The notes under the pieces are model-generated. The model was not told where the DNA came from, did no database searches, and saw only the letters and a list, made by a program, of their open reading frames with translations. DNA of 64,000 nucleotides from Cercis canadensis (taxonomy: Eukaryota; Streptophyta; Magnoliopsida; Fabales; Fabaceae), in contig QAOA01004025.1 of the NCBI GenBank assembly GCA_003255065.1, forward strand, positions 257,008 through 321,007. Reading direction: 5' to 3'. Numbering within the stretch: position 1 is the stretch's first letter; each line of letters begins with the position of its first letter. The position numbers and the translations under genes are program-made. This document shows positions 1-10,260 of the stretch, piece after piece.

Positions 1-75
1 TCTCTCTCTCTCTCTCTGAGATGCTAAGTGTACCTTATTCCTGTAAAGTAATATCATTAGTTCTCTGTTGTAAAG

Positions 76-1830
76 GAAGCTCGCAGACAAGGTTGCAGCT
101 GCAGGGTACTATGTGGTGGTTCCTGATTTCTTAAACGGTGATCCCTATGCTCCTGAGGATGTGAATGCTGCCTGGTCTGCCTGGTTAAAAGATCATGGAC
201 CGGTTAGTTCTTATATGATGATTTGAACATATATTTTTTACAATTTCTTGTTTTATTTACACAAAAAGAATTTTCCGTGATTATTTTAAAAATCAAATCT
301 TTTGTGTTGTTATTGGAAATTTGATAATTCTGATTTATAAAGATTTATGACTGGATTTGGATGTCACTTTATGTCTTGTTATCACTGTAGCAATTGATTG
401 TTCTCAATATATTTGGCTTTTAGCCAGCCATCTCTACAACATAGTTTGTATTTATAGATCGAACATTATCAACTATTGGAAATCAAATTTGTAAGCATTG
501 TGCTTTATATGTAAATTATAATTCGTTACTTTCTGATGCGGTGATATTATATTAATAGGACAAAGGTTTTGAAGATGCAAAACCAGTAATTGAAGCCTTA
601 AAAAGTAAAGGTGTTTCAGCTATTGGGGCTGCAGGATTTTGTTGGGGTGGTGAGTGCCTCTCTTTTCACTTATTGTTTTCTCCTTCTGTCTATGTTGCAT
701 AATATATCCATAAAAAGTTTGGAAAGCTCAAGTGTGATGCATACTCTATGATGGTCCCTTGATTTAAATTCAGTTTGAAACTGGATTATAATAAATCCCA
801 GAGGGCTAATCCACGTCGAAACCATCCTAATTCACTAGGAAATGGTGTCCCTTCCCTTGTTCTCTTCTCATTATCCTCTCTGTATGTTCTCCAGGATTTC
901 TCATAGGGTGTGTCTCTCTAGGATCTCTCGAGTGAATGCAGATACGTGTACATGCATACATTTTACATTAAAAACTAGCATTAACTTTTTTGAAACAAAT
1001 TCAAATAGTCCATTGATTATGGACCTGGGTTGGATCAGGCAGTCATGGGCGTCCAACTTTATTTGGGTCTTAGGCCACATTCCCAACAGTCTGCATGGCA
1101 GTTGCAGCCCCTCTTAGTTATGCTCATTGGTTGGATTTTTTCACAAATAAATGACCTCGAAGATATGTACTGGCTAATTCTTGAATTGACTGATGTCGAT
1201 ATTTTTGTCTTTCAGGCAAGGTTGTGGTTGAACTTGCAAAGTCTGGAATCATCCATGCTGCTGTGCTATTACATCCATCATTTGTCACTGTGGATGACAT
1301 CATGGGTATGAATTCTCAATATTTAGATTGTCTTGTAAATTTGGATATTCTTTGTTTACGGGAAAATTTCATAGCACCTTGAAAGAAATAAAGAATTCTA
1401 GTATTGTGTTGTCATTTCGTTTCGTACCATAATTTTAAGCGTGTTTTCATGTAGGAGGCCTTTTATTACTCCTAATAATCATACTTATCCCTTGCCTCTT
1501 GCCAATATGCTGCATATTTTCTATGCTTCTCTTTGTAATCAATATATCGGATTATTTGGGAACTTTCTTCATGCCAACATTCACATATCATGTTTGAGAT
1601 GTTCATAGTCTAACTGTCAATGTTTGGTTCTACTTTCAGGGGTTAATATACCAATTTGTGTTCTTGGAGCTGAGATAGACAGAACTTGTCCTCCAGAAGT
1701 CATTAAGCAGTTTGAAGAAGTCCTAAATGCTAAACCTGCGGTAACAAGATCTCTTCTTTCTTCTGCAATATTTTTATATTACCTTTGATGACTTGCCTAT
1801 GGTAATATACATTTTCAGTCAGAAATATAT

Positions 1831-1907
<77 letters not shown>

Positions 1908-3076
1908 CTTTTGTTATTTTTTTTTTTCAGTAAGAAATATATGGTTTTTTTTTTTTTTTTTCAGTTATAAGAAAAGAAATATACATTTTCTGCAAGTTGC
2001 ATGTATCCTTTAGCTTACCTCTGTTTGGATCTCATTCATAGCATCCCATTCTGCCTAATGTCTCATTTTGGAACTGAAGAAACATGAATAATCACCACCC
2101 TCCTGCCTTTTTAACATCATCCTTAGGGTAATTAACTTTATTCAAAATTTAGTCTAAGCTTCTGAATTAGTGAAACAACTTTTCTTTTAAAGCTCCTGCA
2201 CTTGATCAGTAGCTGTTCATTGTAGTACTTGTTTAAGGATAATAAGAATGGCTTTTGAACTGTGAAGGAAACAATTTGTTTACTTTCTAACGAACTGAGA
2301 ATTTATTGCAATTGTGTGCGCGTGCACACACAAACAGTGTAATGCTAAATGTCATGAGTTTGGAAGCTTGAAGATGAATGAGCTTGTCTGATTCACATTT
2401 TTGCATGTCTATCTTTTGTGTCATGCATTGGATGCTAATCTGGCTTTCAAAGTTGGAAAGAAATAAACTACTAGTTATGGCTTTTCAGTTGAGGACAAAA
2501 TGATGTCTGTTCAATTTTCCGAATCTTATTCGTCCCTGATCTTTGTCTTCCTGTCACAGACATGTACACAACATGTTCAGTTGCCCTTGAGCAACTAGTA
2601 TGATGCTAAATATGCCTCATAAATTATTCAGGATCACAACTCACCTTCTCTCTACAGTGATTATTGTCACTAGCTGAGGTTTGCCATCAATATAGTTGAT
2701 TCTAGCAAATTGGATTTAGTTGCACCTATTATTTCTACATACCATTCTGATAAATATCTTTTTCATCCACTGGTTAGATGTGTACCATCATTTTTCCGGT
2801 ACCCTTAAGTTTCACATCATTCTGACTGTAGCTGTTTCCTGTATACAGCCACACCAGTTTGGTTAACTATTTTATGTTTTATTGCTGCTATCATTATTTG
2901 AGATTTGGTGATGAAGTAAATTTTGTTCCATGCAGGTTGATTGTCATGTTAAGGTATTTCCTAAAGTCTCACATGGTTGGTCTGTGAGGTATGACAATGA
3001 AGATGCAGAAGCTGTGAAGGTCGCGGAGGAAGCCCATAAGAACTTGTTGGAGTGGTTTGCTAAGTATGTTAAGTGA
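76..3076 (+). CDS. DLH-family hydrolase, copy A (5' end outside the window)
   Basis: This is the 3' part of a dienelactone-hydrolase-family alpha/beta hydrolase gene. Visible exons are 76-202, 559-649, 1216-1305, 1640-1740 and 2936-3076 (stop TGA), all with GT-AG borders and in frame. They correspond to exons 3-7 of the complete copy C; exons 1-2 lie upstream of base 1. The product keeps the nucleophile motif GFCWGG, the acid motif GAEID and the histidine motif SHGW, so the triad is intact. Differences from copy C include DVNAAWSAW for DVNRPILAW in exon 3, IIHAA for IIQAA, DDIMG for DDIKG, and RTCPP for RTSPP. The bacterial founder opens dienelactone rings; the plant substrate is unknown. The product is probably cytosolic, since copy C shows no signal peptide. 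Intron 6 contains a run of 75 T. The gene is probably functional, but the start cannot be judged here. Confidence 0.85.
1833..1907. repeat. 75-base poly(T) run in intron 6 of copy A
   Basis: An uninterrupted run of T lies in intron 6 of DLH copy A, followed by a second T-rich stretch to about 1962. At the same site copies C (about 12073) and D (about 18351) have only short T-rich stretches. The run therefore expanded after the duplication, or its length is a sequencing/assembly artefact. Confidence 0.9.
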
Positions 3077-3890
3077 GAAATCTTGTTCTATGAAAGCTTC
3101 TGTATGGATTATATATTTACATCATCTTGTGCTTGGAGGATATTAAAAGCTACCCATTTTGTGTAGTTGTAGACTCCATTAACATAGTATAGCTGTTCTG
3201 TGATGATAGTGCTACCGCTGATTTATTTCTGCGGCAATCCTTCTGTATTCTATGAAAACATTGTTGTTATTTTAAGAATAAATGCTGCATTGTTGGAAAT
3301 GGATCACATTGGTATCTTCATATGTGGTGATAATCTTGGGACTCCTCCATATTCTTTGTCTTATATCTATGTATGAAATCTTTGTTTACGAAAATGTGAT
3401 ATCTATATTCCAAACTGCTTGTTATGGGAGGAGAGGAAAATCAAAATATTCCAAGCTAACAATTTATAGAGTGGAATACTTAAAAAATCGTTTAATTGTT
3501 TCTATTTTTGTAGTATTTGCAATCTTAAAAGTCACAACACCGATAATCATATCTACTTTTTGTGCATGAAGAATTGATAAATTGTCTTGCGCACAAAGGT
3601 TGTGCATATATGTGTCATTACTCAATTTTGGCTACTGTTTTATTTTGTGTGTATATATCATTGTCTGCCCGTATGCAAAAATATATTCTTTTTTATATTT
3701 AAATTTTTTTAATGTCTTCACATTACTTACTCTTAATTTATTTTTATTTTTTTAAAATACCTGTAAGTTGAGTGTGTGAACATTATTTGTCTATCAAAAT
3801 TTTCTTTGCTTCAATCAAGAATCATTGACACAAGTACACACAACATAATTATTGGTATGCCTAAATCATAATATTTTTTTTAAGAGAGAA
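3077..3890 (+). repeat. 3' UTR and flank of copy A, duplicated after copies B and C
   Basis: About 0.8 kb of 3' UTR and downstream DNA that recurs after copy B (5854-6776) and copy C (13207-14025) with few differences. Shared landmarks are a GTTGGAAATGG-like stretch, a long AT-rich tract and the end motif TAAGAGAGAATT. After copy A this motif runs directly into mid-exon 3 of copy B. After copy B it continues into ordinary spacer. The motif therefore marks the breakpoint of a tandem duplication. No independent gene is seen; short ORFs here are conserved only because the DNA is duplicated. Confidence 0.75.
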
Positions 3891-5853
3891 TTGTTAAATG
3901 GTGATCCCTATGCTCCTGAGGATGCGAACAGGCCTTTACCTGTCTGGTTAAAAGATCATGCTCCGGTTAGTTCTTATACAATAATGCTCCAACATTGGTT
4001 ATTTGCAATTGTTTGTTTTATTTCCACACAGGATTTTCTTGTGATTATATTGAAATCCAATATTTTGTTTCCTTTTCAGATTTTATTTTTTGTTAACCCA
4101 GTAACTTTGACCTGACGCTACCCTTTGAATGGAGCTAGACTTACTAAACTTGGGGCGACCCATCCCTGCTCCATAGAAATTTTCTAATTCTGATGTTTTA
4201 AGATTTGTGACTGGATTTACATGTCTGGTTTACATATTGTCGTCACCATAGCAGTTGATTGTTCCCGATATATTGATTGTTAGCGTGCATTTTTTGCCAC
4301 GTGGTTTTGATTTGTAGATCAAGTATTTGAGATTGTCACAAAATCAAATATACAATGATTGTGCCATGTTTGTAAATTGTAATACATCACACTCTGATGC
4401 TTTCATGTTATATTAGTAGGACAATGGTTTTCAAGATGCAAAACATGTAGTTGAAGCCTTAAAAAGTAAAGGTGTTTCAGCTATTGGTGCTGCAGGTTTT
4501 TGTTGGGGTGGTAAGTGCCTCTCATTCTACATATTCTCTGTCTGCTTATTCATTTTCCTTTTTATCTCCGATTCTCTATATAGTGATTAATTCCTGAATT
4601 GGATTTTGTTGTCATTTTCCTTTTTCTCTCAGCCAAGGCTGTGCTTGGACTTGCGAAGTCTGGACTTATCACAGCTGCTGTGCTCTTACATCCAGCTTTT
4701 ATCACTATTGATGACATCAAGGGTATGAGTTTTTGATATTGAAATTTTCTTGTTCTTTGTTTTAGGGAGAAAAAGTCTTTAGATTGCATGTTCTTATGAT
4801 AGCATAATTCAAGCATATCTGCATGTAAGAGGGCTTTTATTGCTTACTTCCTAAACATTCATATTTAATTATTTATCTTAGTGCATGCCAAGATGCAATG
4901 CCTTTTACATGCTGCTGAGGATTGCAATTAAGATGTTTTTAGCACGGCCAAGTTGTTAATAATACATTCTTACCAGCTACTATAATTGCATATTTAGGCA
5001 TTTGTTAGCATTTTCTTTCTCTTTTGATTTCTTAAAAATTATGTTTGCATCCATTGTTTTGGATGATCATGAACTTTTACCGTGCCAACTCTTTCACTTA
5101 TGAATCTATCATGTCTGAATCACCAAAAGAAAGAAGCAAATGGAAGAGGAGTTCATACAGCAGTAACTGCTATGTTCATACACTCTAATAATCACTTATT
5201 TCTTTTACTTTCAGATGTTAATGTTCCAATTGCTGTGCTTGGAGCTGAGATAGACAAAATTTCTCCTCCTGAACTCATTCAACAGTTTGAACAAGTCCTA
5301 AATGCTAAACCTGGGGTAACACGATTTCTTGGTTGTTTTGTTGTTGACTGCAATCTTCTTATATTAGCTTCATGATTTGCTGATGCTCTTCAATTATCGG
5401 TTCTGTTCTGCATTTTTTTTCGTGTGGATATCATGTAAGTTAGAGGAATGAAATGAAGAAAAAGTTCTAAAATTACATTCCACCTTAACTAATTCCTGTT
5501 AAGATGGTATTTTAGAAGGATACTTGTGTTATGTAGATTTTCTCTCCACTTTCACTCCATTTTTAGGTGATTGATTTTGGTGTAACTGAGATAAAATATT
5601 CTCCTCATTTTCATTCATCTCATATTCTCGTTACTTTCCCAAACAAGTTAATATAGCTTTCACCTCTAGTTTCCATTCCCAACGCTGATGAATAGAATTG
5701 TGTTCTGTGCAGCTTGACTGTCATTTTAAGATATTTCCTAAAGTCTCCCATGGTTGGTCTGTGAGGTATGACAATGAAGATGCAGAAGCTGTGAAGGTTG
5801 CAGAGGAAGCCCATAAGAACTTGTTGGAGTGGTTTGCTAAGTATGTTAAGTGA
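3891..5853 (+). pseudogene. DLH-family copy B, 5'-truncated
   Basis: A second hydrolase copy that begins in the middle of exon 3 (around 3891-3965, encoding [18 protein letters not shown] and onward). Exons 4420-4510, 4633-4722, 5215-5315 and 5713-5853 follow, with the same phases as copy C. There is no exon 1, exon 2 or promoter. Upstream is the 3' flank of copy A, fused at a TAAGAGAGAATT motif. The remaining frame is open and keeps the GFCWGG, GAEID and SHGW motifs, but without its N-terminal third it should not fold. Exons 4-6 differ clearly from A, C and D (for example DNGFQDAKHVVEAL, AKAVLGLAKSGLITAAV). From mid-exon 7 onward the gene and its 3' UTR are almost identical to copy A. Intron 6 is only 397 bases, against about 1.2 kb in A. 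A readthrough transcript from copy A could still contain it. Confidence 0.8.
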
Positions 5854-6776
5854 GAAATCTTGTTCTGTGAAAGCTTCTATATGGATTACATATTTACATC
5901 ATCTTGTGCTTGCATGGAGGATATCAAAAGCTACCCGTTTTGTGTAGTTGTAGTATTGTAGACTCCATTTACATAGTATAGCTGTTGTGTGATGATAGTG
6001 AGATGGCAGGTTTATTTCTGCGGCAATCCTTCTGTATTCTATGAATAAATGCTGCATTGTTGGACATGGATCACATTGGTATCTTCATATGTGGTGATAA
6101 TCTTGGGACTCCTCCATATTCTTTGTCTTATATCTACGTATGAAATCTTTGTTTACGAAAATGTGATACCTATATTCCAAACTGCTTGTTATGGGAGGAG
6201 AGGAAGGGACGAAATATTCCAAGCTAACAATTTATAGAGTGGAATACTTAAAAATCATTTAATTGTTTCTATTTTTGTAGTATTTATAATCTTACAAGTT
6301 CCAACACTAACAATTATATTTTTTTTTGGATACTTTTGATTACAACTTTAGATTCGAACACAAAATCGATAAACCTTAAAGACAACTTTAGTACTATTCA
6401 GTTACAAGTTGTTTGGTATCGACAATCATATCTACTTTGTGTATGAAGAATTGATAAATTGTCTTGCGCGCAAAAGTTGTGCAAATATGTGTCATTACTC
6501 AATTTTGTCTATTGTTTATTTTGTGTGTATATAATTATATATCATTGTCTCCATCTATGCAAAAATATATTCTTTTTTATATTTAAAATTTTTTTAATGT
6601 CTTCACATTACATAATCTTAATTTCTTTTTTTAAAAATAAATTTAAGTTTAGTGTGTGAACATCATTTGTCTATCAAAATTTTCTTTGCTTCAATCAAGA
6701 ATTATTGACAAAATACACACAACATAATTATTAGTATGCCTAAGTCATAACAATTTTTTTTAAGAGAGAATTATTT

Positions 6777-7268
6777 TAAAGTTTTAAAATTTAGAAAAAA
6801 AGATTATAAAATGTTAAAAAGATAAAATTTTCAAATAGATACTTATTATGTCATCAGAAATAGTCAAAATATTATTCAATGTTACATGATTATTTTATTA
6901 TAATGTAATTATTATGTTCAAATATCAATAAAATAACAATTTATACCAACAAAATAATTACATAGCTGCCAAGGATATCGAAAAGAAAGAGGTGCCCTAG
7001 ACTCTTTTTAATACTATTAAAGAACTTAGTAGAGTTCTTTCTTCCTCCTCTTGAATCTATTTGGAGATGGGAGCTGTAGTTGGAACATAATAATACTGCT
7101 ACTTGCTCGTGTCCAAATTCACATTCCCGTATATCTTGTGCTTGTGCGTGAAAGAAAATCCCAATTTGAAATGGGATCTTCTGATGCCATAAAAACTTTA
7201 AATTCATTAACTTTATTCTTTTGGAAATGTGCAATCTTAAATGTTTTCTCTTACCAGTTTTAACATCA
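6777..7268. other. Spacer downstream of copy B, no gene seen
   Basis: AT-rich spacer matching 14095-14591 after copy C. A more diverged version of its first part lies at 20170-20290 after copy D. No protein-coding or RNA gene is recognisable. Confidence 0.6.
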
Positions 7269-7278
7269 TGATTCTATT

Positions 7279-7868
7279 GGAACATTGATCCAATGTTACA
7301 GTTTTATAATTTATTTATACATTTATAATAGTTTTAAATTTATTTGCCTTAATATTATACTTCATAAAAAAAAAACTTAAAAAAAAAATCAATTCTGTGA
7401 AGTGAGACTTACCGGACAAGCTGTGTGTCAGCCATTGTGTCCCGACCGAACATGCCGTCTGACACACGTGTGTCCACATTTTCATGACTTGCGTTAAGGG
7501 CATTTCTTTCTTCTTTCATGATTCATCCATTCAAGTGATCAAATCTATGATAGTTCTTGATAAATGCAAAAAGTTTTACCCCCTTAGACCCGCAACTCAT
7601 TTGCTTTCTAATTCCTCTTACTACCATGTCTAGTAAGCCGACACGGAGACAATTTTTCCACACTCATGAAAATGTAGACACACCTGTGTGTTAGACGGCG
7701 TGTTCAGTGGGGACATGCCGACTGACACACGGCATATCCAATGGGCTCCACTTCACAGAATTAGTTTTTTTATTTTTTTTTTAAAATATAATATTAAAGT
7801 AAATAAATTTAAAATTATTATAAATGTATAAATAAGTTGTAAAATTATAATATTAGAGTCAATGTCTC
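7279..7868. mobile_element. Mutator-like MITE (long inverted repeats, non-coding)
   Basis: About 590 bp with long terminal inverted repeats. The outer ends read GGAACATTGA and, on the other strand, GAGACATTGA. The arms continue through AT-rich sequence and a GC-richer part: TCTGTGAAGTGAGAC on the left pairs with GTGGAGCCCATT-type sequence on the right, and both arms contain TGTGTGTCAG/CTGACACACG blocks. The direct repeat TGATTCTATT flanks it at 7269-7278 and 7869-7878, fitting the 9-10 bp target duplication of Mutator-like elements. The loop encodes no transposase, so it is non-autonomous. The duplicated counterpart is at 14602-15193. Confidence 0.75.
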
Positions 7869-7878
7869 TGATTCTATT

Positions 7879-8390
7879 TTCCCATGCTGAGTAGTGATGA
7901 GACTGTTGATAATACCGTAACTAGTACTGCTGTGATTACACTCTAATTAGAAAATAAACACTGTTCTTATTCATTTTATAATTTGGCTGTTGTAAATTAA
8001 TCATTTTCATTGCTAATAATTCAGAAAATGCACGGTTGACATTTGACAATACGAGGATGTCATATTAGAGATATGTTTACCAAATCATTCTGATGTGTCA
8101 TGTCCCATGAGACGTTAGGAAGCTTATGATTTTGTGCAATTTGAGAGTGTCAGGCCCTGAGTGTTGCTTTTGAGATCATCGATTGTTTAATGCATGGTGG
8201 CATCAGCCATGGCATTGGCTTTGGTAGAATCTATGTAACTTAATTATATAAAAAACATAAAAACAAATTTTTTTTTGTCATGAGTTGCACGTAAGCGCTG
8301 ACATACTGTAGTGAATTTTGCCTGGTTGGGTAGCATCTGGAATCTGTTTTGGGTTTGTGGTCCTGAGTCACTGGAGTCTTCAGACTCTTT
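7879..8390 (+). other. Upstream region of DLH copy C
   Basis: Gene-free promoter-side sequence. From about 8140 it matches the region upstream of copy D (15280-15530 and, again, 15583-15838), including a short block TGTCAGGCCCTGAGTG. No coding sequence is seen. Confidence 0.6.
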
Positions 8391-8391
8391 A

Positions 8392-8400
8392 CTATAAATA
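8392..8400 (+). promoter_or_regulatory. TATA box of DLH copy C
   Basis: CTATAAATA in the context CTTTACTATAAATACTGCC. The same context stands 74 bases before the ATG in copy D. In copy C a solo LTR begins 27 bases after the first base of this box, where transcription would be expected to start. The box now lies 705 bases from the ATG. Confidence 0.7.
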
Positions 8401-8418
8401 CTGCCAGTTGGTAAAAAC

Positions 8419-9044
8419 TGTTAGAAAAAACGATAATGGAGAGTAACTAGGTTGTCTTTGAGGCGTGAACAATTACACTGTCTTGAGTGTAATATTGCTT
8501 CTCTATAAAAGCAAGTTACCCCAGGATACAACAAAGCCCTCAAAAACTCTCAATGGAAAAGTGAATTCTAATGCATTAGGGTGTTCCCTTTTATAGAGTT
8601 GGAAAGACACGAATGAACAAATATAATTGGTCAGAAATTAACAGACATAATTATCTATTCGGAATAGTCACAATTGTCTATTCGGAATAGTCACAATTGT
8701 CTGTTCGAAATAGTCACAACAGTCTGTTCAAAACAGACACAATTGTCTATTCGAGTTTATTCATCTGAACCTGTTAATTTAATTAACTACCATCCGAATC
8801 GGGTCAAATCGACCCGACCCGGTCCGGTCCAGATATTTAAAACCAATATTAAAATATTTGTCAAATCAAAGACCATTAATGAACTTTGTCTTGCTAGGCT
8901 GTTTGGGCTTGTCAAATGGGCTTGTGCCCATTTAACTAAAGTTACTTTATAACTTTAGTTTGCATTTATAAAGTCTTTTACATACTCTAAGTTAACCAAT
9001 GTGGGACTTGGTTAATTATTAATATATTTACAAACTATTTAACA
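8419..9044 (-). mobile_element. Solo LTR, probably Ty1-copia-like
   Basis: A 626-bp insertion beginning TGTTA and ending TAACA, flanked by the 5-bp duplication AAAAC (8414-8418 and 9045-9049). Copy D has the empty site GGTAAAAACAATTAC. The sizes and ends fit an LTR left by recombination between the two LTRs of a retrotransposon; no internal domain is present. Minus-strand orientation is inferred from AAGTCCCACATTGG close to the 9044 end, a motif common near the start of plant copia LTRs, and from a good minus-strand TATA box, CTATAAAAGGG (plus-strand 8586-8596). A 23-bp tandem repeat occupies 8654-8753. Confidence 0.85.
8654..8753. repeat. 23-bp tandem repeat inside the solo LTR
   Basis: About 4.3 copies of a unit close to TCTATTCGGAATAGTCACAA plus TTG. 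The first two copies are identical; the third and fourth carry substitutions. It lies within the LTR at 8419-9044 and may be a U3 enhancer-type repeat. Confidence 0.85.
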
Positions 9045-9096
9045 AAAACAATTACATTGTGAACTTGAGAGTGAGTAGAGCTTTGTAGAAGAAAAA

Positions 9097-10209
9097 ATGT
9101 CAGGGCCCGAGTGCTGTTCAAACCCACCAACCCTCAACCCAAGCGGTGGAGCTGGTCATGTTGAAAAACTCGGTGGCCTCAACGCCTATGTCACTGGCCC
9201 ATTCCACTCCAAGCTTGCTATTCTTCTTGTCTCCGATGTTTTTGGTAATCTCAAAAATCTAATGTTTTAACATTTTGCTTTTATACTTCTATACCCCTTC
9301 TCAGCTCTGTAGCTTGAATTATCATCTGTAGTTACCCTTTCGCATTCTATGTGTGTGGTTTAATATGTGATTAAATGGGTATTTGACTTTGAGGGTGGTG
9401 AGGGCGAGTTTTGTAATCAATTGTCCCTTTGTTTGATTCGCCCTTCTGCTTTACTTTTGGCACAGTAGTTAATTTACTATGAACTGTTGATCGTTAAAAG
9501 GAAGCATTTTTTTTTTCTAGTAAATCCTGATTCCGATATTTGAAAATTAAGAATTTAATTTTTTTTCCCCTTTTGATCAAATTCATTTTTTATATGCACT
9601 TGTGTGTCTGTTAATCCATTATATATGCTTATGCGTATTATTTTATACCCTGCTCAGGATTACAACAATTAGTATTTTAAGGAGGTTGTGGTTTATATGT
9701 TGAATTGATAATTTCATCTTTATGTATGAGCTTAAGAGTTGTTGCCTTAAACCGATGTCATTTTTTACTTTGTATGTTTCAACTTGTTTTGCAGGATTTG
9801 AAGCACCAAATTTAAGGTATGCCTAAAGTTTTTGTGGAAGATTTACTACATTTTTTTTTACCTAATTGAACCCACTAATCCTTCTTATACCACTAGCTCA
9901 TGTTGGCAACAATAGATTTTGAATCTGGCCAGGAAATGATGTAACAACTTTCATTTTTCACTAACTAAAAACTAATAGGGATACTGACAGTGTTATCAAG
10001 AGATTTTTGTTTAGTAAATATAATGCAGTAGGCTGTCTATATAATGTGTTGGAAATGACTTTTTTTTAATCTTCATAAATGATGCATTTGCTGTATTAGT
10101 TTTTGGTTTATCAGTATATCTACCTTTTCTTCTTATAGTTTTCTGAAGATTTTGGTAACTTGTATTGTGAATAGAATCTGGCTATATTATACTTTACTCT
10201 CTTCATCTT

Positions 10210-10260
<51 letters not shown>

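Noticed and set aside
842-1311. Overlapping ORFs of 91-93 codons, repeated at 11084-11553 and 17450-17829
   Set aside because: They lie in intron 4 and run out of frame into exon 5 of the DLH copies. They recur only because the genes are duplicated, and they show no domain.
3282-3569. ORF of 95 codons with similar versions at 6049-6237 and 13412-13600
   Set aside because: It is located in the duplicated 3' UTR/flank of the DLH genes, its length varies between copies, and it shows no domain.
8654-8753. Possible CRISPR-like direct repeats
   Set aside because: The 23-bp units are contiguous with no spacers and sit inside a plant LTR; an ordinary tandem repeat.
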